Assembly: GCA_900551635.1 (NCBI GenBank)
Contig: URWQ01000005.1
Span: forward strand, 1-19,837
Length of the DNA: 19,837 bases
From: an uncultured Collinsella sp.
Lineage (GTDB): Bacteria > Actinomycetota > Coriobacteriia > Coriobacteriales > Coriobacteriaceae
Direction: 5' to 3'
Under the pieces are notes generated by a model, which searched no databases, was not told where the DNA came from, and saw only the letters and a program-made list of their open reading frames with translations. The translations under genes were made by a program, and so were the position numbers. Shown one piece after another: positions 1-8,084 of this stretch (position 1 is the stretch's first letter; each line of letters begins with the position of its first letter).

Positions 1-1
1 A

Positions 2-53
2 CCGCCTTGGAAACCGAATGATGGTACGAGCATCCATTCGGCTTCCAGGGCGG
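2..53. repeat. Long imperfect hairpin / inverted repeat
   Basis: Positions 2-20 pair with 35-53 over 19 bp, with one A-C mismatch (13/42) and one G-T wobble (7/48). The stem can extend inward (21-23 with 31-33) past a bulged C34, leaving a 7-nt loop. Neither side has a clear T-run, so it is not a textbook terminator. It lies just beyond the stop of the MFS relic on the minus strand. It could be a terminator-like structure, an intergenic repeat or the end of a small mobile element, and the window edge prevents deciding. Confidence 0.55.
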
Positions 54-94
54 CCACGGAAAGAACGGGGCGAACAGAAAAGAGCGACGGACGT

Positions 95-319
95 CTACTC
101 CCCCGCCACGCTCGCGCGCAGCTTGGCGGCGATGGGCTCGGATGCCAGCAGGAACACGAGCATGACCACGGAGCACGCCAGGCACACAATCCGGGTGCTC
201 GCAAAGGAGCCCGTGGCATCGAACAGCACGCCCGAGACAATGGCACCCACGGTGCCCAAGATTGCCTTGAAAGACAAGGGCATAGGCCTTACGGCCATGC
301 CCGCAGGCTTGAAAGGCAA
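95..319 (-). pseudogene. C-terminal relic of an MFS transporter
   Basis: The frame encodes about 74 residues with two hydrophobic segments. The first is followed by GVLFDATGSF, the kind of Gly/Phe/Asp turn common before the last helices of MFS carriers; the second is ACSVVMLVFLLASEP, then a short basic tail ending ASVAGE. An intact MFS protein has about 400 residues and 12 helices, so at least 80% is missing at the N-terminal side. The frame is continuous with the end of the upstream M20 gene, separated only by a TAG at 329-331, and there is no ribosome-binding site in front of the TTG at 317-319. I infer a deletion scar rather than a small gene. The MFS call rests on pattern memory over a short stretch, so it is moderate. 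Confidence 0.5.
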
Positions 320-328
320 GGTTGGGTG

Positions 329-1616
329 CTACCGGTGGTCGGCGATATAGCCCAAAGCGACGGCGGTATAGGCCGCGGCACCGAGCGGCAGCTCGGCATC
401 GTTAAAACGTGCCTTGGGATGGTGCTGGGCAAAGTGTTCGTCCGTGTCGGTTACGGCCGCGCCCACGGTAAAGTACGCACTCGGAATCTTGCTCGAGATA
501 AGCGCGAAGTCCTCACTCGCCATGGCATGGAAAAGCGGCAAGAAAGCCGCCTTGGGCAGCACTGCGCCCACGTAGCCAAGCGACGCCTGAGTCAAATCGC
601 TGTCGAGTACAAGCGGCGGAACATCCGAAAGCGCCTCGATGGTCGCCGGCGATAGGTCGTGGCAACGCCGTTAACGACCTCCGCGATGCGGGTCTTTAGG
701 TGAGCCATGAGCTCAACATCAAAGCCGCGCAGCGTTCCCTCGAGCACGCAGGTGTCGGGGATGACGTTGGCCGCCAAGCCGCCGGCGAACTTACCAACGG
801 TAAGTGCGACTTCCTTGGCCGCCGGCACCTCGCGGGAGATAAGCTCCTGGAGCGCCAGGTGCACGTGGACGCCGGCCGTGATGGGGTCGATGCAGATCTC
901 GGGGCTCGAGCCATGGCCGCCCTTGCCTGTCAGCTTGCCCGAGAAGAAGAGCGAGCCGGCCAGGGCCTGCCGTAGAGCACCAGGCCAAGCGGCGACTGGC
1001 TGTTGACATGCATGGCAAAGGCCGCCTGAGGGCGCGGGTTCTCGAGCAAGCCGTCGGCGATGGCAGCGCGTGCTCCCTCAAAGGTCTCCTCGCCCGGCTG
1101 GAACAGCAACTTGACGGTAGCGTTGGCCTCCACAAGCTCGGCCTCGCGGGCCTTGAGCAGGCGCGCCGCACCAAGCAGGGCCGTCGCGTGCATATCGTGA
1201 CCGCAAGCATGCATGCAGCCGTTCGTAGAGGCGAAAGGCTCGCCCGACTCTTCGGCAACGGGCAGGGCATCCATGTCGCCACGCAGCATAATGACCGTTC
1301 CGGCCTGTTCGTCCGTGCAGACGCCATTGCCCTGGGCCGCGGTGGCACCGGCACCGACAAGGCCCACAACACAGGAACCATCGACGAGCGTGGCAAACGG
1401 GATGTCCATCTCGGCCAGGCGCGCTTGGATATACGCAGAGGTCTGCGGGAGGTCGTTACCAAGTTCGGGCGTCCGATGCAGATCGTGACGCCATGCGGCA
1501 AGCTCATCGGCAAGAGTTTGAGCCTCTTTGACCAGACTGTCGCCAATGGCGGCTTGCGCCGCCGCGGTGGCCTTGGGCGCTGATTGCGGTTGAAGATCGG
1601 ACAGTGCTGGTGCCAT
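329..1616 (-). pseudogene. M20 family amidohydrolase/peptidase, two frameshifts
   Basis: This is an M20-type metallohydrolase (N-acyl-amino-acid amidohydrolase, hippurate-hydrolase or aminobenzoyl-glutamate type), a cytosolic zinc enzyme that cleaves amide bonds of acylated amino acids. The start is ATG 1616-1614, with GGAGG at 1623-1627, 6 nt upstream. The N-terminal part shows LRGDMDALP (about 111-119), HACGHDMHA (136-144, metal ligands) and QPGEE (173-177, catalytic Glu). After LVLYGRP (about residue 218) the frame breaks at G-run 963-965, where one base is missing. It resumes as HLALQELISREVPAAKE and breaks again near 644-652, where a C/G is missing. It then runs to a normal C-terminus ending ALGYIADHR. 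Adding two bases gives about 430 residues, a usual family length. It is either a young pseudogene or carries two homopolymer sequencing errors; the MFS relic next door favours decay. Exact substrate is unknown. Confidence 0.85.
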
Positions 1617-1646
1617 AGATGCCCTCCAGTAACGTTTTTGCAGCAA

Positions 1647-1668
1647 GCACTTTGATAGCGTAAAGTGC
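1647..1668. promoter_or_regulatory. Perfect dyad GCACTTT-N8-AAAGTGC upstream of the M20 gene
   Basis: Seven-base perfect inverted arms separated by 8 bp lie 31-52 nt upstream of the M20 start codon and beyond the terminator of the preceding gene. Spacing and symmetry fit a dimeric repressor or activator site. I see no convincing -35/-10 pair with normal spacing here, and no regulator gene sits next to it, so the operator role is inferred. Confidence 0.4.
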
Positions 1669-1694
1669 AAGGTACTACTTTATGGGCGACGCAT

Positions 1695-1719
1695 AAAAAA
1701 TGCCGCCCCGGGAGGCGGC
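1695..1719 (-). terminator. Intrinsic terminator after the DMT transporter gene
   Basis: On the minus strand a 6-bp GC-only stem (1714-1719 with 1702-1707, GCCGCC/GGCGGC) with a 6-nt loop is followed, after one A, by six T (1700-1695). It begins 13 nt after the TGA at 1732-1734 of the transporter gene and separates it from the M20 gene. Confidence 0.85.
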
Positions 1720-1731
1720 GCAACAAATTGT

Positions 1732-2715
1732 TCACAATTGCGGGCGCGGCTTTCGACGCAAAAAATCGAAATGCGTCTCGCTCAAGATAATCGAAAGAAA
1801 GATGAGCGCGAAGCCGGCGAGCAGGCGCGAGGTGAGCGCCTCCCCCATCAGCAGCACCGAGAACAGCACACCCGAAGGCGACTCCATCGAAAGGAGCAGC
1901 GAGCCCGTCGAGGCCGGGACATGCGCCAGGCCGACGTTTTGGATGAGCAGAGCCACACATGTGCAGCCCACCGAGAGAAACGCCATCACACTGATAAAGC
2001 TCGGCGTCCAAACGGACAGCGGCGCTTGGGTCTCGAATAGCAGCGAGGAGATCAGGCTCAGCACGCCGTTGCCCACAAACATCCAAAACGTGATGACGTT
2101 GATGTCCATCTTGCGGCCATACTTGGCGGTCACCGCCATCTGGATGGCAAAGAAGACCGCACCGCCCAGTGTGATGACATCGCCGACATTGAACTCGACG
2201 CTATCGAGCGCCACCAGACCAATGCCCGCCAGGCACAGCAACGCGGCGCCCAAGTTGTAACGGGTAAGCTTTTCGCCGCTTAGAACGTAGCTCGCAAACG
2301 GAACCAAGATGCAGTACGTGCCCGTCAAAAATGCACTCTTGCCTGCCGTGGTCTGTGCCAGGCCGATCGTCTGCAAGCCGTAGGCACCCCACATGAGCGC
2401 GCCCATGCCAAGTCCAACAATCAGGTTTCGAGCGTTGAAATGGGCAACAATGCGCTCGTGGAAGATGGCAAGCATGACCAACGACGCCGGAAGAAAACGA
2501 ATGTAGAGCAGCTCGAACACCGGAATGGTATCGAGCGCATCCTTCATGGTGGTGAAGGAATAGCCCCAGATGACCGCCACCGAAAGCAGCAAGACCTTCC
2601 AGAACAGCGGCGAGCGCGCACCGGCACCGCGAGAGGCACCGCCGGCACCTAGGTCTTCGCGGGCTACAGGGCTATCGGGCATATTCTCGATTTCGTTGGC
2701 AGCGTATTGGGCCAT
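1732..2715 (-). CDS. DMT superfamily (EamA) transporter
   Basis: This 327-residue integral membrane protein belongs to the drug/metabolite transporter superfamily, which exports amino acids, metabolites or drugs by secondary transport. After a hydrophilic N-terminal stretch of about 37 residues there are about ten hydrophobic helices in two EamA-like halves. The first half starts VAVIWGYSFTTMKDAL and contains IRFLPASLVML; helix 4/5 carries TTAGKSAFLTGTYCILVPF; the second half starts GDVITLGGAVFFAIQMAV and ends MGEALTSRLLAGFALIFLSIILSE before a basic tail (FLRRKPRPQL). These features are typical of the family, but the substrate cannot be read from them. The start is ATG 2715 with GAGGA 6 nt upstream. 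It is a single-gene unit with its own candidate promoter (2756-2784) and terminator (1695-1719). The gene is intact. Confidence 0.9.
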   Translation of the reverse strand: MAQYAANEIENMPDSPVAREDLGAGGASRGAGARSPLFWKVLLLSVAVIWGYSFTTMKDALDTIPVFELLYIRFLPASLVMLAIFHERIVAHFNARNLIVGLGMGALMWGAYGLQTIGLAQTTAGKSAFLTGTYCILVPFASYVLSGEKLTRYNLGAALLCLAGIGLVALDSVEFNVGDVITLGGAVFFAIQMAVTAKYGRKMDINVITFWMFVGNGVLSLISSLLFETQAPLSVWTPSFISVMAFLSVGCTCVALLIQNVGLAHVPASTGSLLLSMESPSGVLFSVLLMGEALTSRLLAGFALIFLSIILSETHFDFLRRKPRPQL

Positions 2716-2755
2716 GGAACATCCTCACACTCAATCTGGGCGTGGTGTCCGCACG

Positions 2756-2784
2756 CGTATGGCTGCGTGCCGCCTCATGGTCAA
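2756..2784 (-). promoter_or_regulatory. Candidate promoter of the DMT transporter gene
   Basis: On the minus strand TTGACC (2784-2779) and CATACG (2761-2756) are separated by 17 bp. The -35 matches consensus at 5 of 6 bases but the -10 at only 3 of 6. It lies between the terminator of the YhgE operon and the transporter start, which is where a promoter is expected. Confidence 0.35.
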
Positions 2785-2786
2785 AT

Positions 2787-2821
2787 AAAAACGGGGCGCA
2801 CCGGACCCCCGGCACGCCCCG
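2787..2821 (-). terminator. Intrinsic terminator of the YhgE operon
   Basis: On the minus strand the stem CGGGGCG (2821-2815) pairs with CGCCCCG (2798-2792) and encloses a further CCGG/CCGG helix. Five T follow (2791-2787) and then a T-rich ATTTG. It lies about 95 nt after the stop of the second YhgE gene. The stretch 2822-2915 between stop and hairpin holds nothing I recognise. Confidence 0.85.
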
Positions 2822-2915
2822 CTACTGTAGCAACAACCAAGCAGCCCACGCAATTCACCGCGCTAAAGCGTCGGCAGAGTAAACCTCGATGCTTCGTCAA
2901 CACCACGCTGTTGCG

Positions 2916-5105
2916 CTAAATCAGTTTTGTACTCTCCAGTTTTTCGATGATCCAGTCGTTGGCTTTGATGACCGGGCGGCGGAAGACGACACCCAGGGCC
3001 AGGGACGGGATCAGATAGCTTGCCAAGATGCCCAGCTCAATCCAGTACTCCATATGGTACGCACCGGCCATGGCGGCGTGCATGGCGTTGATGCCGTGAG
3101 TAAACGGCAGGAACGGATAGATCGCCTGGAACACGGGGCCGGTCATCTCGATGGGGAACGTGCCGCCCGAACCGCCGACCTGCATGACCAGCAGCACGAC
3201 GGCGAGCGCCTTGCCGATATCGCCAAACGAAACCGTAAGCGTGTAGACGATATTGGAGAACACGAGACTCGCGACCCAGCCCGCCAGCACAAACTGCAGC
3301 GGGTCGTCGCACTGGATGCCAAAGAACAGGATGTCGCCCGCGCACACGAGCGTTGCCTGCAGCAGGGCCAGACCGCCAAAGAACAGGTAACGGCCCAGGT
3401 AGATCTCGTGCAGGCGCACGGGGATGAGCTCGTTGATAAGCTCATCGTCAACCGAGACCTTCATCATGGCCGCCAGCACGATCGAGCCGACCCAGAGCGA
3501 CAGAATCGTGTAGAACGGTGCCATGGCCGAACCGTAGTTGCGGATCGGATAGACCGGCTTGCGATCGAGCGCGACGGGGCCGGAAAGCGACACGGCCAGA
3601 CCCTCGGGATCATTGCCGATCATCGTCTTGATCGTAGCGAGGTCATCCGACATCAAGGCGCCGTCGAGCTCGTCCTTAAACGCACTGATCTTGTCCGACG
3701 CCTCGCCCAGCTGATCGGAAGCCTTGTTGACCAGCTTTGCAGCCTTGGAGAGGCCCTTTGCCAGCGAACCGGATGCGTCGGTCAGGCCGCCTACGGCGCT
3801 ATCCAGGTCGCCCGAGATGCCATCAAGCGAGTCCAGAATGCCCGAAACCGTCTTCTTGAGCTCCTTGGCCTTAACCGAGAACGTGGAATCGTAATCGGAT
3901 TTGGCACCCGCGATGCCGGCCTTGGCATCAGCGATGGCCTGATCGACCTCGGCACGCGAGTTGTTGACCTCGGCCATGCTATCGGAGAGAGACTTCGCGG
4001 TAGCCGCCAGATCCTTGGCATTGTTGCGGTACTCAACGGCGATTCTGCCCAGCGACGTCGCGGCGGACTTGAGGCCGTCCTTCAAATTCTCATCGCTCAC
4101 CTGGTCGGCAAGGCTGCGGAGCTGATCGGCCATCGCATCGATATCCTTGGCGCGCGCATTGAGGGCCGCAGCGGCATCGTTGAGTTGGGACACCGTAAGG
4201 TCGACATGCTGGTTTGCGGTGTCGAACGCCTTCGCGAGCTCGGCAGACACATTGTCGAACGAACCCGCACTTCCATCGATTGCGGCATCGATGGCATCGT
4301 TTGCCGCCTTAAGCGCTTCTTTGGAATCATCGATGCCGCTTTTGGCATGTTCCATGAGCTGCTTTGTCGACTCATCGACGGCACCGGTCTGCTTGAGCAT
4401 GCCGCTCGCCGACGTCAGCGAATCGGACGTGGAGCTCAAAATGCCCGCCAGCGACGAAGCATTTGCCTGAACGTCTCGCAGGTCCTCAATCGAATCGCCA
4501 AGCGTCGAGGACAGGTTGGCGATAAAGTTGCTGACCTGGTCGGTGCTCATGTAATCGAGCAGGCTGGACACCGTCTTAAGACCGATGCTCGTAATGGTCT
4601 CGGTAAAAGTTTCGTTAACCTGGCTCTGAACGGCACTCGAACCCTTCTCGGTCACGATCTGCGCAATGGCGTTGGCCTTCTGGTTCTCGTAGAACTCGAT
4701 ATCGGCATGCTTCACGTCGGTCGAAAAGAGCGTCATCATATCGGCACTAAACGTCTTAGGGATAACGACAGCCGCATAGTATGCGCCCGATTTGACGCCC
4801 TCGATGGCCTTTTCTCGATTGTTGAGTACAACCCAATCGAAGCTCTCGTTGCCGCGCAGGGTGGCGGTCACGTTTTCGCCCACGTTAACCTCGACGGGAA
4901 TCAGATCGCTCTCGTAGCCCTCGTCGGTGTTGACCACTGCAATTTTAAGGTTGCCGGTATTGCCGTAGGGATCCCAGCTGCCGGCGATGTTAAACCACGC
5001 GTACAGGCACGGTACGATAACGAGGCCCATCACGACAACCAAGCCGATTACGGAGCGAGACACGTTTTGGACATCGCGCTTAAACAGATGCAGGATGTTC
5101 TTCAT
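2916..5105 (-). CDS. YhgE/Pip family membrane protein (shorter paralogue)
   Basis: This 729-residue protein has YhgE/Pip architecture. An N-terminal helix (about 18-40, GLVVVMGLVIVPCLYAWFNI) is followed by the family motif WDPYGNT (44-50) and LKIAVVNTDEG. Next is an extracellular domain with VIPKTFSADM, then about 300 residues of Ser/Ala/Asp/Leu-rich helical repeats (about 195-505). From about residue 525 there is a membrane domain related to ABC-2 permeases with about five or six helices (GSAMAPFYTILSLWVG, GDIGKALAVVLLVMQVGGSG, FPIEM, LPFTHGIN). Known relatives include Lactococcus Pip and Bacillus YueB/EsaA, which are phage receptors or type VII secretion-associated proteins; the biochemical function is not settled. 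The start codon directly follows the stop of the upstream paralogue (TAAATG), so the two are translationally coupled and perhaps act as a heteromer. No ESX or WXG100 gene is in the window. Confidence 0.9.
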   Translation of the reverse strand: MKNILHLFKRDVQNVSRSVIGLVVVMGLVIVPCLYAWFNIAGSWDPYGNTGNLKIAVVNTDEGYESDLIPVEVNVGENVTATLRGNESFDWVVLNNREKAIEGVKSGAYYAAVVIPKTFSADMMTLFSTDVKHADIEFYENQKANAIAQIVTEKGSSAVQSQVNETFTETITSIGLKTVSSLLDYMSTDQVSNFIANLSSTLGDSIEDLRDVQANASSLAGILSSTSDSLTSASGMLKQTGAVDESTKQLMEHAKSGIDDSKEALKAANDAIDAAIDGSAGSFDNVSAELAKAFDTANQHVDLTVSQLNDAAAALNARAKDIDAMADQLRSLADQVSDENLKDGLKSAATSLGRIAVEYRNNAKDLAATAKSLSDSMAEVNNSRAEVDQAIADAKAGIAGAKSDYDSTFSVKAKELKKTVSGILDSLDGISGDLDSAVGGLTDASGSLAKGLSKAAKLVNKASDQLGEASDKISAFKDELDGALMSDDLATIKTMIGNDPEGLAVSLSGPVALDRKPVYPIRNYGSAMAPFYTILSLWVGSIVLAAMMKVSVDDELINELIPVRLHEIYLGRYLFFGGLALLQATLVCAGDILFFGIQCDDPLQFVLAGWVASLVFSNIVYTLTVSFGDIGKALAVVLLVMQVGGSGGTFPIEMTGPVFQAIYPFLPFTHGINAMHAAMAGAYHMEYWIELGILASYLIPSLALGVVFRRPVIKANDWIIEKLESTKLI

Positions 5106-7922
5106 TTATGCCTCACCTCCTTTGGAGTGCTTGCCAAGCGCGGTGGTATCTCCATCATTTGTGGCTGTGCTGTCGCTGCCCTGAGATTTATGGTGCGAGC
5201 CGATATGCGGCAAGCGGCCCGTGGACTGATCGCCGCCCTTGGCACCACGCTCGCTGGCGTTGAGGCCAAACATGTGGCGGGCGGCAGGAATGGCGGCCGT
5301 GTGTTCGCGCATCTCGCGACGCAGGTCCTCATCCGAAAGCGCCGAGATGCGCATCTGGGTATTGAGGCTCGCTCGGATATATTCGATATTGATCAGCCAG
5401 CCGCAGATGGCAATAACCGAGATGATCCAAATGACAAGCAGGATGATCTTGCCGTTATTGTCGATATCGAGAACCGTCGACAGGACAAAGAGCAGGACCT
5501 GCACGCCCACCACGGCGGCAAAACCGCCCTTGATGTAGTACGGGTAGCGATGTTCAAAGGCGACCGCATGATCGAGCAGTTCGCGACGGTACGAATCGGA
5601 ATCGAGCATGACGCGCATGGCCGTGCGCAGCGAGTAGCGCTGGCGCGGCAGGTCGTTGGACTCGCAAATCATCATACCGGTCGTGGAGAGCTGTTTATCA
5701 AAGAGCAGGTTAAGGTTGAGCAGCAGCGGACGCAGCTGCAGGCCGATAAAGAGCGCCACGATCAAGAACACGCCCAGAATGCACAGGTTAAACAGGTAGT
5801 TAAACGAGTACATGCCGCCGACCGTCTCGCGCAGCAGATTGATGCCGTAGGTAAAGGGCAGCAGTGGGTGCAGCCACTGGAAGAAGCCAGGCATCATCTC
5901 GATGGGGTACATGCCCGATGAACCCGGAATCTGCACGATAACCAGAATGACGCCGATTGCCTTGCCGATGTGCTTAAACGTAGTGGACAGCGCGTAAATG
6001 ATGTTGACGTACGTAAACGAGATGGCGATGCCGCCCAGCACGAACAGCAACGGGTTGACGCACTGTACGCCAATAACCAGATCACCCACCGTAACGATGA
6101 TGGCCTGCAATGCGCCCAGGATCACCATGAGCAACCAGCGGCCAAAGTAGCCTTGGCGCGCCGTAAAGCTGCCAACACCTTCACGGTCGACCTCGAGCTT
6201 GTAAATGGCGATGAGCACATAGCCGCCCACCCAAAGCGCCAGATTGGTGTAGAAGGGAGCGATGCCCGAGCCAAAGCTCTTGACCGGATAGATTGACTTG
6301 GACGTCAACTCAACCGGAGACGCCATGAAATCTGCCACGTCATTGACATCGACGCCCATCAGATCGGCCAGCTCGCCCATGGACTCGGAGGTCTGCAGCG
6401 CCGCGATGTCATTGGCGGCGGTTGCAAGCTTGTCCTGGACCTTGGCAAGCGAGGAATCGGTCTGGGACAGCGTGGTCTTGGCCTGGCCGAGCGTAGCGCT
6501 AAGCTGCGCCAACGTGCCGCGCGCATTTGCAAGTGTAGGTGTCATACCCGAGACGATACCGGTCAGGTCGCCCGAAACGGCAGCAAAAGAGTCGAGCGCG
6601 CTCGAGGCCTTCGGCAGCGCGTTTTGGCCCAAGTCCGTCTGGGCTTGGCCAAGGTTGGTCGCACCGGTATGAATTGCGTTATTGATAGCGTCACTGGCAC
6701 CCGAAACAGCCGCTGCGTCATTCGCCATGGCGCTCGACTGCGCGGACAGACCGTCCTTGATGCTCTGAAGCTTTTCATTCTGCTCTCGAAGCAAATCGAT
6801 GGTCGATACAATGCGCGCGTCAATTTCCTCGGAACCTGTCGACGTGTCATTGGCGAGAATCTCCAAGTGCCCGATAACGGCCTTATTGTGGTCGATCGTC
6901 GCTTGAAGAGACTCGAGCGAGTTGTCGATACGGGTGGTCGTAGATGTGACCGCGCCCGTCAGCTTGCCGATGGCAGCGTTCGCAGAGGCCGACGTCTTGG
7001 TGAGCGCAAGGCTGCCTTCCGAGAGCGCCTTGGAGAGCGAGGTGATGGAGTTGCCCGCCGTGGAGCGAGCTTCGCTCAGCAGGTCGTTGCCCTGGGAGAT
7101 CGCCTGCGTCAGCGACGGTGCCTGGCCTTGCAAGCCGGCAAGTGCCGCATCAGCCGAGGCGATAGCGCCACTCGTCTTATCGATGGCGGCATTCATATCG
7201 CCAATCGAATCGCGCACCTCGCCCAAGGTGTCGGACGCCTCGGACACCGAACTTGCCAGCGAGTCCTGAGTCTGGGTTGCCTTGTCCTTTAAATCGACAC
7301 CGGCATCCTTGGCGATACCGGCAACAGTCTTGCCTACCGTAGAGACAAATTCCGAGTTGATCTGCTCCTCGATGGTGTTTGCACCGGTATCGGTAACCTT
7401 GGGCGCAATGGCGCTCTTCTTCTCATTGACGTAGTACGTGAGCTTGGGCTGATGGTAGTTGCCGTCGAGCATCGAAACCAGGTTATCCGAGAAGTTCTTG
7501 GGAATCACGATAGCGGCATAGTACTCGCCGCTCTCGACGCCCTCCTTGGCATCGGCCGTCGAGTCGACGAACGTCCAGCCCAACTGATGATTCTCCTTGA
7601 GCTGGTCGACCACTTTGTCGCCAGCGTTGAGCTCACCCACCAAGTCGTTTTGGGTGCCTCGATCGTTGTTGGCGATAGCAATCTTGATGCCTTGGGTGTT
7701 TCCATACGGATCCCAGTTTGCCACGATGTTATACCAGGCATACAGCGAGGGAATAACGCACACGCCTAGGGTAACCACCAGGGCGACGGGGTTCACAAGC
7801 AGTCGCTTAATGTCGCGCTTAAATATCGCAAAGGACACCTTTGCATTGGATAGTTTGCTGCCGAGACTCACGCTTGGACCATCCATCCTGTCGTTAAATC
7901 GAATCGTACTATCGACAACCAT
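5106..7922 (-). CDS. YhgE/Pip family membrane protein (longer paralogue, extra C-terminal domain)
   Basis: This 938-residue first gene of the pair has the same plan as its neighbour: FKRDIKRLLVNP, then a helix (VALVVTLGVCVIPSLYAWYNI) and DPYGNTQGIKIAIANNDRG. There follows a long Ser/Ala/Thr-rich helical stalk (about 180-560) and a permease-like membrane domain (GSGIAPFYTNLALWVGGY, KHIGKAIGVILVIVQIPGSSG, PIEMMPGF, LPFTYGINLLRETVGG). Unlike the 729-residue paralogue it continues for about 184 residues (about 755-938). That tail has a basic segment, two more helices (GGFAAVVGVQVLLFVLS and KIILLVIWIISVIAICGWL) and a hydrophilic, His/Ser/Lys-rich end. I do not recognise the tail domain. The start is uncertain: ATG 7922 lacks a Shine-Dalgarno and ATG 7886 (MDGPSV) is an alternative. 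The promoter region is probably 7978-8016. Confidence 0.88.
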   Translation of the reverse strand: MVVDSTIRFNDRMDGPSVSLGSKLSNAKVSFAIFKRDIKRLLVNPVALVVTLGVCVIPSLYAWYNIVANWDPYGNTQGIKIAIANNDRGTQNDLVGELNAGDKVVDQLKENHQLGWTFVDSTADAKEGVESGEYYAAIVIPKNFSDNLVSMLDGNYHQPKLTYYVNEKKSAIAPKVTDTGANTIEEQINSEFVSTVGKTVAGIAKDAGVDLKDKATQTQDSLASSVSEASDTLGEVRDSIGDMNAAIDKTSGAIASADAALAGLQGQAPSLTQAISQGNDLLSEARSTAGNSITSLSKALSEGSLALTKTSASANAAIGKLTGAVTSTTTRIDNSLESLQATIDHNKAVIGHLEILANDTSTGSEEIDARIVSTIDLLREQNEKLQSIKDGLSAQSSAMANDAAAVSGASDAINNAIHTGATNLGQAQTDLGQNALPKASSALDSFAAVSGDLTGIVSGMTPTLANARGTLAQLSATLGQAKTTLSQTDSSLAKVQDKLATAANDIAALQTSESMGELADLMGVDVNDVADFMASPVELTSKSIYPVKSFGSGIAPFYTNLALWVGGYVLIAIYKLEVDREGVGSFTARQGYFGRWLLMVILGALQAIIVTVGDLVIGVQCVNPLLFVLGGIAISFTYVNIIYALSTTFKHIGKAIGVILVIVQIPGSSGMYPIEMMPGFFQWLHPLLPFTYGINLLRETVGGMYSFNYLFNLCILGVFLIVALFIGLQLRPLLLNLNLLFDKQLSTTGMMICESNDLPRQRYSLRTAMRVMLDSDSYRRELLDHAVAFEHRYPYYIKGGFAAVVGVQVLLFVLSTVLDIDNNGKIILLVIWIISVIAICGWLINIEYIRASLNTQMRISALSDEDLRREMREHTAAIPAARHMFGLNASERGAKGGDQSTGRLPHIGSHHKSQGSDSTATNDGDTTALGKHSKGGEA
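5113..5121 (-). promoter_or_regulatory. Perfect Shine-Dalgarno embedded in the upstream YhgE gene
   Basis: AGGAGGTGA lies 7 nt before ATG 5105 and is a full anti-16S match. It also encodes the last residues (GGEA) of the upstream paralogue. A small CTCC-AAA-GGAG hairpin (5127-5117) could mask it until ribosomes finishing the first gene open it, which would couple the two genes translationally. The pairing is visible; the coupling is inferred. Confidence 0.7.
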
Positions 7923-7977
7923 TGTAGTAGGCGCTTTAACGTCTCAAAGCACAATGGTGTTGAGTTTTGCGGGTAGC

Positions 7978-8016
7978 AATATACTACGAAGACAAATTAA
8001 CGTACAGTTGTACAGT
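7978..8016 (-). promoter_or_regulatory. Candidate promoter/operator of the YhgE operon
   Basis: On the minus strand TGTACG (8006-8001) and TATATT (7983-7978) are 17 bp apart. The -10 is good (5 of 6) and the -35 weak. The -35 overlaps a short dyad, GTACA-gt-TGTAC (8002-8013), and an 8-bp-spaced direct repeat of TACAGT (8003-8008 and 8011-8016). YhgE genes elsewhere often neighbour TetR-type regulators, which bind short dyads, but no such regulator is in this window. The region is AT-rich compared with the flanking genes. Confidence 0.4.
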
Positions 8017-8084
8017 ATCTTTAATTTCAGCAGGTCACAAAACCACAACCCCGACAAATAATTGATCCCTTGGGGACGGAGGAA

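Noticed and set aside
791..2086. A 431-codon minus-strand frame across the M20 gene and the end of the transporter gene
   Set aside because: Only a short part (about 870-960) is a true fragment of the M20 protein after its first frameshift; the rest is out of frame with two recognised genes and crosses the terminator.
2889..5921. A 1010-codon open frame on the plus strand opposite the two YhgE genes
   Set aside because: It is antisense to two genes with clear family motifs, has no recognisable domain or ribosome-binding site, and is explained by the codon bias of the Ser/Ala/Asp-rich stalks leaving few stops on the other strand.
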